From assembly GCF_014219065.1 (NCBI RefSeq), contig NZ_JACLGO010000009.1, forward strand, positions 1 to 64,000: a stretch of 64,000 nucleotides of DNA, written 5' to 3'. The notes below the pieces were generated by a model. That model ran no database searches. It was not told the origin of the DNA and was given only the letters and a program-made list of their open reading frames with translations. The first letter of the stretch is position 1, and every line of letters starts with the position of its first letter. Origin of the DNA: Halopseudomonas xiamenensis (GTDB taxonomy: Bacteria > Pseudomonadota > Gammaproteobacteria > Pseudomonadales > Pseudomonadaceae). This document shows positions 9,142-18,252 of the stretch, piece by piece. The position numbers were made by a program, and so were the translations under genes.

Positions 9142-11846
9142 CCATTGCTCTCAATGCCTTGTTGGCGCCCTGGATCTGGCGCGTGTCTCCGCGTCATGCC
9201 GGCTGGTTGCTGGCGCTGGTGCCGGCGGCCTGCTTTGCCTGGTTCGTGGCGGCCATTCCGGCGGTGGCCGCGGGCGAGGTGCTGACTGCCAGCATTGCCT
9301 GGGTGCCGGCCCTGGATGTGGCCCTGACCCTGCGTCTGGACGGTCTGTCGCTGCTGTTCGCCTTGCTGATCACCGGTATTGGTGCGCTGATCGTGCTGTA
9401 TTCGGCGGGCTATCTGCACGATCATCACCATCTCGGGCGGTTTTACGCCTACCTGCTGATCTTCATGATGGCCATGCTCGGCCTGGTGCTGGCCGATGAC
9501 CTGATCGCCATGTTTGTATTCTGGGAGCTGACCAGCGTGGCTTCCTATCTGCTGATCAGTTACCAACACGAGAAGGGCGAGTCGCGCCGGGCTGCGCTGC
9601 AGGCGCTGTTGATTACTGGCGGCGGTGGCCTGGCGTTGCTGGCCGGTCTGGTGTTGCTGGGCATCGCCGGTGAGGCCTGGCAGTTCTCGGCACTGGAGAA
9701 GGGGGTCGTTCAGGCTCACTCGCTGTTTCCGGCGATCATGCTGCTGGTACTGGTGGGTTGTTTCACCAAGTCGGCCCAGTTCCCGTTTCATCTGTGGTTG
9801 CCCAATGCGATGAATGCGCCGACCCCGGTGTCGGCCTATCTGCACTCGGCGACCATGGTCAAGGCGGGTATCTACCTGCTGGCGCGGTTGAATCCGGTGC
9901 TCGGTGGTGGTGCCGGCTGGAGTACCATCCTGATCGGGCTGGGCGCGCTGACGGCAGTGCTGGGGGCGGTGCTGGCGATACGGCAATACGACCTCAAGCG
10001 CATGCTGGCCTATACCACGGTGACAGTGCTGGGGCAGTTGACCATGCTGATCGGCACCAACACCACGTATGGTCTGCAGGCCTTCGTGCTGTATCTGGTG
10101 GCTCACTCGTTCTACAAGGGCGCGCTGTTCATGGCGGTGGGCTCGATTGATCACTCCACCGGCACCCGGGATCTGCGCCACCTGGGTGGCTTGATCAAGC
10201 TGATGCCGATCACCGGTTTTGCTGTTGGACTGGCGGCGTTCTCCAACGCCGGCCTGCCGCCGTTCTTCGGTTTTATTGCCAAGGAGTTCAAGTACACCGG
10301 CCTGATGCAGATGGGCAGTATCGGCTGGACTGTAACTCTGGTGATGATTCTGACCAATGCCTTGCTGGTAGCGGCTGCGGCGCTGATCTTCTTCCGCACC
10401 TTCCTGGGCAAGCGTGGTGACTGGCCGGGTCATCCACATGAGGTGCCAGCCTTCATGTGGCTGGGGCCGCTGCTATTGGCGATTGGCGGCTTCGGCCTAG
10501 GGGCCTGGAATCACTGGCCGGAGACCTGGCTGGTCAATACCGCGGTGCAGAGCGTGGCTACCGGCCCGGTCGAGGTCAGCCTGTACCTGTGGGGTGGCAT
10601 AACCCCGGCGGTGTTCGCCAGTGTCCTGACACTGGGGCTGGGGGCCTGGTTCTACTTCCATGCCGATCAGGTTCGCCATCTGGCGACTCGGCTTGGCAAG
10701 GCCTGGAACTACAGCGGCGACCTGCTCTGGGACCTGCTGCTCAACCGGGTATTCCAGGTGGCTGGTTGGGTGGCGCGGCAGTTCCAGCATGGATCGTTGC
10801 GTCTGCACATGGCGCTGATGACGCTGATGATCAGCATCAGCGTGCTGGGCTGGGCGTTGGTGGTCGGTGTGCAGCCATTCTCGGCCGAAAACCTCTCGGC
10901 CGTTACCGTACCGGGCGTGATTGGCTGTCTGCTGGCCCTGGGCGGGGCCGCAGGTGCCGCCTTCATGCCCGGCCGGCTGGTGCTGGTGGCCTCACTGGGT
11001 GCCAGTGGCCTGGGGCTGGCCTTGTTCTTCGTGTCGATCAACGCACCCGACGTGGCACTGACCCAATTGATGGTCGAGACCCTGACCGTGGTGTTCCTGG
11101 CCATGGTCCTGCGGCGCCTGCCGATGGTCCCGGCCAGCGGTTCGCGCTATCGCCGGGTCAGTATCTGGCATGGCGTGGTTGCCGTGGTACTGGGGCTGAC
11201 CGTGACGCTGATGATCATGACCGCGGTCAGTCAGCCGTTGCCGGGCGACCTGGCCGAGTGGTTCCTGACCAACAGCCTGCCCGGCGGCTACGGCAGCAAT
11301 GTGGTCAATGTGATCCTGGTCGATTTTCGCGCCGTGGATACGCTGGGCGAGATCGTCGTGGTGGCGATTGCCGCACTGGGCGCGGCGACCCTGCTGGGCG
11401 CCGGGCAGGCGGCCGACCCCAAACCCAAGGGCCTGCCGGAGTTCGGCTCGGTGCTGCTGCGCCAGGGCATGCGACCACTGGCGGCGATTCTGCTGCTGGT
11501 GTCGCTGGTGATCCTGTGGCGTGGCCACAATCTGCCGGGCGGCGGTTTTATCGGTGGTCTGGTGGCTGCGACCGGTTTCACCCTGCTGGTGGTGACCTTT
11601 GGTCGCGGTATCCGCCGTGGGCTGGAACGTATCACCCCGCCGACCCTGATTGGTCTTGGCCTGGCCTGTACGGTTGGCGCCGGGTTCTTTGGCCTGGCCA
11701 GCGGTTTGCCGTACATGAGCGGGCACTGGGTGGAGCTGGCCGGGATCAAGCTGGGGACACCGCTGTTGTTCGACATTGGTGTGTTTCTCACCGTGTTCGG
11801 TTCGGTGATGCACATGCTGCGTAATCTGATCGGGAGGGCTGGCTGA
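9123..11846 (+). CDS. mrpA: Na+(K+)/H+ antiporter subunit MrpA-MrpB fusion
   Basis: Large membrane subunit of the Mrp/Sha cation-proton antiporter complex. The 907-aa product begins with an NADH dehydrogenase subunit 5-like antiporter core (FWELTSVASYLLISY; FTKSAQFPFHLWLPNAM; PTPVSAYLHSATMVKAGIYL). It continues through the MrpA-specific C-terminal helices (NVILVDFRAVDTLGEI). From about residue 775 it is a complete MrpB-like domain (GHNLPGGGFIGGLVAATGF). This fusion is usual in group 2 Mrp operons, and no separate mrpB exists here. The ATG at 9123 has AGGG upstream; a GTG at 9117 is the alternative. The stop overlaps the mrpC start. Confidence 0.95.
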   Translation: MHVSLLTIALNALLAPWIWRVSPRHAGWLLALVPAACFAWFVAAIPAVAAGEVLTASIAWVPALDVALTLRLDGLSLLFALLITGIGALIVLYSAGYLHDHHHLGRFYAYLLIFMMAMLGLVLADDLIAMFVFWELTSVASYLLISYQHEKGESRRAALQALLITGGGGLALLAGLVLLGIAGEAWQFSALEKGVVQAHSLFPAIMLLVLVGCFTKSAQFPFHLWLPNAMNAPTPVSAYLHSATMVKAGIYLLARLNPVLGGGAGWSTILIGLGALTAVLGAVLAIRQYDLKRMLAYTTVTVLGQLTMLIGTNTTYGLQAFVLYLVAHSFYKGALFMAVGSIDHSTGTRDLRHLGGLIKLMPITGFAVGLAAFSNAGLPPFFGFIAKEFKYTGLMQMGSIGWTVTLVMILTNALLVAAAALIFFRTFLGKRGDWPGHPHEVPAFMWLGPLLLAIGGFGLGAWNHWPETWLVNTAVQSVATGPVEVSLYLWGGITPAVFASVLTLGLGAWFYFHADQVRHLATRLGKAWNYSGDLLWDLLLNRVFQVAGWVARQFQHGSLRLHMALMTLMISISVLGWALVVGVQPFSAENLSAVTVPGVIGCLLALGGAAGAAFMPGRLVLVASLGASGLGLALFFVSINAPDVALTQLMVETLTVVFLAMVLRRLPMVPASGSRYRRVSIWHGVVAVVLGLTVTLMIMTAVSQPLPGDLAEWFLTNSLPGGYGSNVVNVILVDFRAVDTLGEIVVVAIAALGAATLLGAGQAADPKPKGLPEFGSVLLRQGMRPLAAILLLVSLVILWRGHNLPGGGFIGGLVAATGFTLLVVTFGRGIRRGLERITPPTLIGLGLACTVGAGFFGLASGLPYMSGHWVELAGIKLGTPLLFDIGVFLTVFGSVMHMLRNLIGRAG

Positions 11847-12238
11847 TGGAGTGGATTGCCGCCATTACCGCCGGCATCATGGCCGCGCTGGGCGTGTGGA
11901 TGATGCTGGACCGCCACTTGATGCGAGTGGTGCTGGGCATTGCCGTACTGGGCAATGCGATCAATCTCGGGGTGCTGACCGCCGGGCGTTTCGCGGGTGA
12001 GCGAGCGGCCTTCGTGTTTGGTAACGAGGCCGTGACCGATGCTGCCAACCCGCTGCCCCAGGCGCTGGTGCTGACCGCGATCGTGATTGGTTTTGCGCTG
12101 TTCGTGTTCGCCCTGGCGGTACTCAAGCGAACCCACGAACTGCATGGTGACAAGGATACCGACAAGGTCAGTGCGGCCACCGAGCAGCCGGCTCCGGATC
12201 ACAACGAGGATCACCATGAGCCGGAGGGCCGCGCATGA
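11846..12238 (+). CDS. mrpC: Mrp antiporter subunit MrpC (NuoK-like)
   Basis: 130-aa, three-helix membrane protein homologous to complex I subunit NuoK. The GNAINLGVLTAGR segment is typical of MrpC. The C-terminal tail is hydrophilic and rich in Asp, Glu and His. The start codon overlaps the mrpA stop (TGATG) and the stop overlaps the mrpD start (ATGA), so translation is coupled through the operon. Confidence 0.94.
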   Translation: MEWIAAITAGIMAALGVWMMLDRHLMRVVLGIAVLGNAINLGVLTAGRFAGERAAFVFGNEAVTDAANPLPQALVLTAIVIGFALFVFALAVLKRTHELHGDKDTDKVSAATEQPAPDHNEDHHEPEGRA

Positions 12239-13728
12239 TGAATATCCTGCTGGTCCTGCCTGTGGTCATTCCGTTGACCACGTTGTTGCTGGGCCTGTTG
12301 TTCAAGCGCCGTCATGCCTGGGTGTCGTTCATCAGCCTGAGCGGCAGTCTGGCGCTGCTGGCGGCCGGGGCGTGGCTGGTGATGCTGGCTGCCCAGGGCA
12401 TGGTGCTCAGCGGTCAGATGGCCAACTGGGCGGCGCCCTACGGCATCAGTCTGGTGATCGACCGGCTGTCTGCGGTGATGGTGGCGATTACCGGGGTGAT
12501 TGGTCTGGCAACCCTGGTATATGCCCATCGCCAGCCGATGCCAGCCGATTTTCTGCGCGATGTGCACCTGTTCGTTCAGGGCCTGCTGGCCGGTATCTGC
12601 GGCGCCTTCATCACCGCTGACGTGTTCAACCTGTATGTCTGGTTCGAGGTGCTGCTGATCGGCTCGTTTGCCCTGATTGCCCTGGGTGGTGGCGAGCGCC
12701 GGCTGGCCGGAGCCATGACCTATCTGGTACTGAACATGCTGGCGACCCTGATGTTCCTGCTGGCTGCCGGTCTGGTCTATGGCTCCACCGGGACGCTGAA
12801 CATGGGCGAGCTGGCGCTGATCTTCCGCGCCGAGCAGGCCAGTTCCGGGGCCTGGCTGGGCGTGATGCTGATGCTGCTGTCGTTCGCGGTAAAGGCGGCG
12901 CTGTTCCCGTTGTTTGGCTGGCTGCCGGCCAGTTATCACGTGGCCTGGACCCCGGTATCGGCGCTGTTCGCCGGGTTGCTGACCAAGGTTGGGGTGTATG
13001 CCCTGATCCGGATGGTGACCTTGCTCTGGCCGGAGCCGGGGATGGTACATACGGTGCTGCTGTGGGTGGCCTGCGCGACCATGATCATCGGGGTGCTGGG
13101 GGCGGCGGCGCAGACTGAGGTGCGGCGGATTCTGTCGTTCCATATCGTCAGCCAGGTCGGCTACATGGTGCTGGGGCTGGCGCTGGCCACGCCGCTGGCT
13201 CTGGCTGGCGCGGTGTTCTATCTGATTCACCATATCGTGGTGAAGGCCAACCTGTTCTTCGTCGGTGGCGTGGCCGCGCGGCTGACCGGTTCGGAGCGTC
13301 TGGCGGCGATGGGCGGGCTGTATGCCAGCAAGCCACTGCTGGCGGTGCTGTTTGCGATTCCGGCGCTGTCGCTGGCCGGGATTCCGCCGTTGTCTGGCTT
13401 TTGGGCCAAGTTCGTGCTGGTCAAGGCCAGTCTCGATGCCGGGGTCTGGGTTGCTACCTTCTTCGCCCTGCTCACCGGGATCTTTACCCTGCTGTCGATG
13501 AGCAAGATCTGGAACGAAAGCTTCCTCAAGGCCCATCCGCAACCCGAACAACTGGGTGTTGCCGGCGACGGGCCGCGAGGGGCCTGGCTGACCATGATCG
13601 TGCTGGCGGCGATCACCGTGCTGATCGGCTTCGGCGCCGGGCCGGTGATGGAGTATGCGGTGGCCTCGGCCGAGCAACTGGTCGAGGCGCCGGCCTATCT
13701 GCAACTGATCGAACGGGGAGCTGAATGA
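12235..13728 (+). CDS. mrpD: Mrp antiporter subunit MrpD (NuoN/NuoM-like)
   Basis: 497-aa polytopic antiporter-like subunit related to the proton-pumping subunits of complex I. Key segments are FNLYVWFEVLLIGSFALIAL with the conserved Glu, VKAALFPLFGWLPASYHVAW with the conserved Lys, and SALFAGLLTKVGVYALIR. It starts ATGATG and overlaps mrpC at the 5' end and mrpE at the 3' end by four bases each. Confidence 0.95.
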   Translation: MMNILLVLPVVIPLTTLLLGLLFKRRHAWVSFISLSGSLALLAAGAWLVMLAAQGMVLSGQMANWAAPYGISLVIDRLSAVMVAITGVIGLATLVYAHRQPMPADFLRDVHLFVQGLLAGICGAFITADVFNLYVWFEVLLIGSFALIALGGGERRLAGAMTYLVLNMLATLMFLLAAGLVYGSTGTLNMGELALIFRAEQASSGAWLGVMLMLLSFAVKAALFPLFGWLPASYHVAWTPVSALFAGLLTKVGVYALIRMVTLLWPEPGMVHTVLLWVACATMIIGVLGAAAQTEVRRILSFHIVSQVGYMVLGLALATPLALAGAVFYLIHHIVVKANLFFVGGVAARLTGSERLAAMGGLYASKPLLAVLFAIPALSLAGIPPLSGFWAKFVLVKASLDAGVWVATFFALLTGIFTLLSMSKIWNESFLKAHPQPEQLGVAGDGPRGAWLTMIVLAAITVLIGFGAGPVMEYAVASAEQLVEAPAYLQLIERGAE

Positions 13729-14225
13729 TGGTTTTTGTCCATCTATTGCTGACCAGTCTGCTCAGCCTCGGATATGACGGTGCGACGCTGGCCAGTTGGC
13801 TGCTGGCGTTCGTGCTGGTCTATGTATTGCTGAAGCTGCTTGGCCTGCTGCTGCCGGTATGCCGGGTCTATGCCATGCGGGTCGAGGCCGGGGCGCGCTT
13901 CGTGCCCTGGTTCACCTGGAAGGTGTTCAGTGCCTCGCTGGATGTAGCGCTGATCGTGATCAACCCGCGTCGGCAGGTCAGCTCGGCGGTGGTGCAGGTC
14001 AAGCTGGATACCCGGGACCGTCGGCTGGTCACGGTTATCGCCTGTCTGCTGACGCTGACGCCGGGTACCCTGGCGCTGTCCTACCGGCCCGGCGAGTTGT
14101 TCGTGCATGTACTGGATACCGCCTCGGCCGACCCGGTACAGCAGGCGATTCATGACATCGAGTTGCGCTTGATGGCCTGGGTCTATCCCATGGGAGGCAA
14201 ACCGGGAGGCAAACATGACGGTTGA
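13725..14225 (+). CDS. mrpE: Mrp antiporter subunit MrpE
   Basis: 166-aa subunit with two N-terminal membrane helices followed by a cytoplasmic domain. The NPRRQVSSAVVQVKLDT segment and the TLTPGTLALSY motif are characteristic of MrpE. It overlaps mrpD by 4 bp and mrpF by 11 bp. Confidence 0.94.
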   Translation: MMVFVHLLLTSLLSLGYDGATLASWLLAFVLVYVLLKLLGLLLPVCRVYAMRVEAGARFVPWFTWKVFSASLDVALIVINPRRQVSSAVVQVKLDTRDRRLVTVIACLLTLTPGTLALSYRPGELFVHVLDTASADPVQQAIHDIELRLMAWVYPMGGKPGGKHDG

Positions 14226-14544
14226 ACTGGCGGGTGCTTTTTGGGTGCTGCCGTTGGCTGGCGCCATGCTGGTGATCAGCACGATATGTGTTATGTGGCG
14301 GCTGTTGGCTGGGCCCAGCGGCCCGGATCGAGCGGTGGCGATCGATGCCATGACTTTGATCGGGGTGGCCGGGGTCGGGGTGATCGCTCTGGTGCGCGGG
14401 CAGGCAATGCTGCTGGATGTGGCCATTGTACTGGCGATCGTCAGTTTCCTTGGCAGTGTGGCTTTTGCCCTGTTGTTCAAAGGCACCCATCACAGCGATG
14501 ACCCGCATGACCAGCCGCCGCAGCGTGGGGAGGGTGGGCTATGA
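14215..14544 (+). CDS. mrpF: Mrp antiporter subunit MrpF
   Basis: 109-aa, three-helix subunit. WRLLAGPSGPDRAVAIDAM followed by hydrophobic helices is the family signature. Both ends overlap neighbouring operon genes, which supports coordinated assembly of the hetero-oligomeric complex. Confidence 0.94.
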   Translation: MTVELAGAFWVLPLAGAMLVISTICVMWRLLAGPSGPDRAVAIDAMTLIGVAGVGVIALVRGQAMLLDVAIVLAIVSFLGSVAFALLFKGTHHSDDPHDQPPQRGEGGL

Positions 14545-14882
14545 CCTTCTGGTCCGTTGTGGCGTCGGCGCTGGTTCTGCTCGGGGCACTGTTCAGCCTG
14601 CTTGGAGCGCTGGGGGTGTGGCGTCTGCCGGATGCCTATACCCGCATGCACTCGGCCAGCAAGGCCGGTGCACTGGGCGCTATCCTGGTACTGCTCGGGG
14701 TGCTGTGCGCCACGGACGGGCAACGCTGGTTCGCGGTGCTGCTGGCGATCACGGTGCTGCTGATCACGGCACCGTTGGCCGCCCACGCGATTTCCCGCGC
14801 GGGCCACCGGGCCGGGGTCAAGCCTCTGGTCGGCCCCTTGGGCGATGCGTTGGAGCGGGCAGGCGGGGATCGGGATCACTGA
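14541..14882 (+). CDS. mrpG: Mrp antiporter subunit MrpG
   Basis: 113-aa final gene of the six-gene mrp operon. GALGVWRLPDAYTRMHSASKA near the N-terminus is diagnostic of MrpG. Two further helices follow (LLAITVLLITAPLAAHAI). No convincing intrinsic terminator follows in the 170 bp before the next gene. Confidence 0.94.
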   Translation: MTFWSVVASALVLLGALFSLLGALGVWRLPDAYTRMHSASKAGALGAILVLLGVLCATDGQRWFAVLLAITVLLITAPLAAHAISRAGHRAGVKPLVGPLGDALERAGGDRDH

Positions 14883-15049
14883 TCTGTCTTGCTGGGGGAA
14901 TATGCAAGAACCTGGCGGCCCGGGTAGCGACAGTCGGGCGGACCCTGCGAATTCATCAGTGCTTCCCCAATGCCGATTGACGCAGCGGCTAGGGCGGCGC
15001 CAATCATAGTTTGCGGTACACTGCACGGCAATTCACTGCGGAACCCAGC

Positions 15050-16297
15050 ATGACTCCATCCTCCTCTTGCAGCCGGCCACTAGTTGCCGTCATCGGCGGT
15101 GGCCCGGCCGGCCTGATGGCCGCCGAACAGCTGGCCCAGGCCGGCCTGCGCGTGGCGCTGTATGACGCCATGCCCTCGGTGGGACGCAAGTTCCTGCTGG
15201 CAGGTGTCGGCGGCATGAACATCACCCATTCCGAGCCGGCCGAGGCGTTTGTCGGCCGCTACCGCGAGGCCGCCCCCTGGGTCGGCGAATGGCTGCGGCA
15301 GCTGGATGGCCCGGCGCTGCGCGACTGGATACATGGCCTGGGCATCGAGACCTTCGTCGGCTCCTCCGGTCGGGTGTTTCCCACCGACATGAAGGCCGCG
15401 CCGCTGCTGCGGGCCTGGCTCAAGCGCCTGCGCGACAGCGGTGTGCAGTTCCACACCCGCCACCGCTGGCAGGGCTGGGACGCGCGGCAACAGCTGTCGT
15501 TCATTACTCCGGACGGACGACCGCGACAGGTCAATGCCGATGCCGTGGTACTGGCACTGGGCGGCGGTAGCTGGGCGCGGCTCGGCTCGGATGGCAGCTG
15601 GACAGCGCTGCTGCGCGAGCGCGGCATAGCCGTGCGCGAGCTGCTGCCGACGAATTGCGGCTTCACCGCCAACTGGAGCCAATACCTGCGTCAGCGTTTC
15701 GCCGGCCAGCCACTGAAGCAGGTCATCGCCCGCTTCACCGACCTCGATGGGCAGCCACATGAACGCCGCGGCGAGTGCATCCTCACCGAACAGGGATTGG
15801 AAGGCAGTCTGATCTATGCGCTGTCCGCGCCACTGCGCGAGCAGATCCAGCGCCAGGGGCACGCGGTCCTGCAACTGGACCTGGCCCCCGACCGCAGCCA
15901 CGCCCAGCTGGCTGCGCTGCTGGCCCAGCCGCGCAAGGGGCAGTCACTGGGCAATATCCTGCGCAAGCGCGCCGGGCTCGATGCGCTGAAAAGCGCCTTG
16001 CTGCATGAGTGCCTGGACAAGTCGCAACTGACCGATGCCGAGCAGCTGGCTGGCGGCATCAAGGCGCTGAGCGTACGCCTGCTGGGCACCCGTCCGCTGG
16101 ATGAGGCGATCAGCAGCGCCGGTGGTGTCATGGCCCAGGCGCTGGATCAGCGTTTAATGCTCAGGCAGCTACCCGGGGTGTTCTGTGCCGGGGAAATGCT
16201 CGACTGGGAAGCGCCCACCGGCGGCTACCTGCTGACCGCCTGCTTTGCCAGCGGGTTGGTGGCGGCGCGGGGCGTGGTTGACTGGCTGGGTAGCTAG
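15050..16297 (+). CDS. FAD/NAD(P)-dependent flavoprotein, HI0933/BaiN family (TIGR03862-like)
   Basis: 415-aa flavoprotein of unknown substrate. An N-terminal FAD-binding Rossmann motif ([21 protein letters not shown]) is followed by [19 protein letters not shown], typical of the HI0933 family, and a C-terminal FAD-closing segment [20 protein letters not shown]. The longer frame opens with a TTG at 15011; the ATG at 15050 places the Rossmann strand near the N-terminus and is preferred. It is convergent with pdxH, overlapping by 4 bp. Confidence 0.92.
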   Translation: MTPSSSCSRPLVAVIGGGPAGLMAAEQLAQAGLRVALYDAMPSVGRKFLLAGVGGMNITHSEPAEAFVGRYREAAPWVGEWLRQLDGPALRDWIHGLGIETFVGSSGRVFPTDMKAAPLLRAWLKRLRDSGVQFHTRHRWQGWDARQQLSFITPDGRPRQVNADAVVLALGGGSWARLGSDGSWTALLRERGIAVRELLPTNCGFTANWSQYLRQRFAGQPLKQVIARFTDLDGQPHERRGECILTEQGLEGSLIYALSAPLREQIQRQGHAVLQLDLAPDRSHAQLAALLAQPRKGQSLGNILRKRAGLDALKSALLHECLDKSQLTDAEQLAGGIKALSVRLLGTRPLDEAISSAGGVMAQALDQRLMLRQLPGVFCAGEMLDWEAPTGGYLLTACFASGLVAARGVVDWLGS

Positions 16298-16935
16298 GGC
16301 GCCAACCGCTCACGCAGCCACTGGCCATTGTCCAGCCGATAACGCAGCCGGTCATGCAGGCGGCTCGGGCGGCCCTGCCAGAATTCGATCATCTGCGGCA
16401 CCAGGCGAAACCCGCCCCAGTGCGCGGGTCGGGGCGGTGCGCTATCGGCGTACTGCGCCTCGATCGCGGCCAGACGCTGCTCCAGCGCTTCGCGGCCGCT
16501 GATCACCTGGCTCTGCGGCGAGGTCCAGGCGCCCAGGCGGCTGCCCAGCGGGCGGCTGTGATAATACACATCCGACTCCTCGCCACTGACCTGCTCGACC
16601 CGCCCCTCGATACGCACCTGGCGCTCCAGGTCCGGCCACCAGAAGGTCATCGCCGCCAGCGGATGCGCCAGCAACTGCTCGCCCTTGGCGCTCTGGTAGT
16701 TGGTGAAGAACACGAAGCCGCGGGCATCGAAGCCCTTGAGCAACAGGGTGCGCAGGTGCGGCTGGCCGGCGGCGTCGACGCTGGCCAGCATCATCGCATT
16801 GGGCTCGGTGGACTCGACCTCCACCGCCTGGCTGAACCAGGTGCCGAACAGGGCGAAGGGCTCATCCGGAGCCTGGCTTTCCAGCAGCCCGTCACGGGTG
16901 TAGTTACGGCGCATATCGGCAATGCTGAGCTTCAT
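16294..16935 (-). CDS. pdxH: pyridoxamine/pyridoxine 5'-phosphate oxidase
   Basis: FMN-dependent enzyme that makes pyridoxal 5'-phosphate from PNP or PMP. The 213-aa product is full length: [10 protein letters not shown] at the N-terminus, [20 protein letters not shown] for FMN and substrate contacts, and the C-terminal WGGFRLVP and [13 protein letters not shown] signatures. AGGAG precedes the ATG. Confidence 0.97.
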   Translation of the reverse strand: MKLSIADMRRNYTRDGLLESQAPDEPFALFGTWFSQAVEVESTEPNAMMLASVDAAGQPHLRTLLLKGFDARGFVFFTNYQSAKGEQLLAHPLAAMTFWWPDLERQVRIEGRVEQVSGEESDVYYHSRPLGSRLGAWTSPQSQVISGREALEQRLAAIEAQYADSAPPRPAHWGGFRLVPQMIEFWQGRPSRLHDRLRYRLDNGQWLRERLAP

Positions 16936-17011
16936 TCATGTGCTCCTGAAAACGATAACCATGATTTTAGCACCAGGCGGCTCAAGACCCATTGACCCCG
17001 GACAAGGATAT

Positions 17012-18184
17012 CTACCGGCTCGCCTGCAGGCAGCGATACACCGCCCTGCTCAGCTCACCGGCGCGCGGGTCGGTCAGCACATAGGGGCCCATGGTGTTGG
17101 TCACATAGCCGAAGCCGACCTGCGCATCGGGATCGGCAAAGCCCAGCGCGCCACCGGCACCGGGATGCCCGAAGGCATTGGCGCCCATGCCGAAACTGCC
17201 ACCCTGCCAGTCCTGCTCCAGCATCACGCCTAGGCCGAAGCGGGTCGGGCAGCGCAGGGTACGGTCCAGCCCGGCACTGTGTTCGCGGCGCATCAGCGCG
17301 ACCAGTTCGGTATCCAGCAGGCGCGCCTCGCCGAGCTGACCACCGTGGGCCATGACCTGCCAGAAGCGCGCCAGCGAGCGGGCATTGCCGGTACCGTTGG
17401 CCGCGAGGATCTGCGCCTGCTGCCACTCCCGCTTGTTGGTGCTGTTCTGCAGGCTGCTGGGGTTGGCGAAGGCCTTCCAGCTCAGCCCCTCGGCATCGCC
17501 CATCGCGGCGAACAGCGCCCGGGCGTATTCATCCCCGTACTGGTTGCGCAGCCGGGAGACATGGGCGATACGGGGCAGATCGGCATCCGCCACGCCGACA
17601 TGAAAATCCATGCCCAGCGGTTGGCACAGCTGCTCGCGCAGATAATCACCCGGCATCTGGCCGGTCAGCCGGCGCAGCGGCTCGCCGAGCAGCCAGGCAT
17701 AGGTCAGCGGTGCATAACCATGGCTTTCGCCGGGCGTCCACCAGGGCTGCTGGGCGGCCAGCGCGGTGGTCATCGCCTGCCAGTCGAACAACGCCTCGGG
17801 GGCCAGCGGCGCACTGATCGCCGACAGTCCGGAACGATGGCTGAGTATCTGGCGCAGGGTGACCTGCTGCTTGCCGGCCTGGGCGAACTCGGGCCAGATA
17901 TCCGCCAGCGCATCATCCAGGCCGATACGACCGGCCTGTACCTGCTGCAGCAACGCCACTGCGCCCAGCGGTTTGGTACAGGAAAACACATTGACCAGGG
18001 TGTCCTGCTCCCAGACCTGGCTGTTGTCCTTGTCGGTCACGCCATGCCACAGGTCCAGCACGGTGTCTTCGCCGACGGTGACGCACAGCGCCGCACCACG
18101 GGCCTGCGGGTCGCTCTGCTGTTCGGCGAACAGCTGGCGAACGGATTCGAAGCGGGGGTCGAAATAGCCTTGTACTTGGGTCAT
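17012..18184 (-). CDS. serine esterase of the class C beta-lactamase fold (EstB-like)
   Basis: 390-aa hydrolase with the beta-lactamase/DD-peptidase fold. The nucleophile motif is NVFSCTKP (SxxK). The second-motif region is the HGYAPLTYAWLLGEPLRRLTG stretch, and a C-terminal HPGAGGALGFAD segment occupies the KTG-like strand position. There is no signal peptide, so it is likely cytosolic; the family acts on small esters and usually lacks beta-lactamase activity. The start at 18184 has GGAA upstream; the longer frame begins at a TTG without a better site. It neighbours pdxH and dinG, as I recall in P. aeruginosa. Confidence 0.88.
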   Translation of the reverse strand: MTQVQGYFDPRFESVRQLFAEQQSDPQARGAALCVTVGEDTVLDLWHGVTDKDNSQVWEQDTLVNVFSCTKPLGAVALLQQVQAGRIGLDDALADIWPEFAQAGKQQVTLRQILSHRSGLSAISAPLAPEALFDWQAMTTALAAQQPWWTPGESHGYAPLTYAWLLGEPLRRLTGQMPGDYLREQLCQPLGMDFHVGVADADLPRIAHVSRLRNQYGDEYARALFAAMGDAEGLSWKAFANPSSLQNSTNKREWQQAQILAANGTGNARSLARFWQVMAHGGQLGEARLLDTELVALMRREHSAGLDRTLRCPTRFGLGVMLEQDWQGGSFGMGANAFGHPGAGGALGFADPDAQVGFGYVTNTMGPYVLTDPRAGELSRAVYRCLQASR

Positions 18185-18252
18185 GTGAGTTCCGTCATCC
18201 GATGGGTCTGTCAATCAGTGGAGTCCGTGCAAGCGTAACCGCAGGCACAGCC

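Noticed and set aside
8862-9154. Two overlapping frames in the tesB-mrp gap
   Set aside because: The translations show no family features and the region is AT-rich promoter DNA.
9138-10439. A long minus-strand frame inside mrpA
   Set aside because: It is the antisense shadow of a polytopic membrane protein, with His/Gln/Arg-rich composition and no start signal.
17012-18184. Class C beta-lactamase (AmpC)
   Set aside because: There is no signal peptide, and it lacks AmpC-like YxN and KTG signatures, so an EstB-type esterase fits better despite the presence of ampD/ampE in the window.
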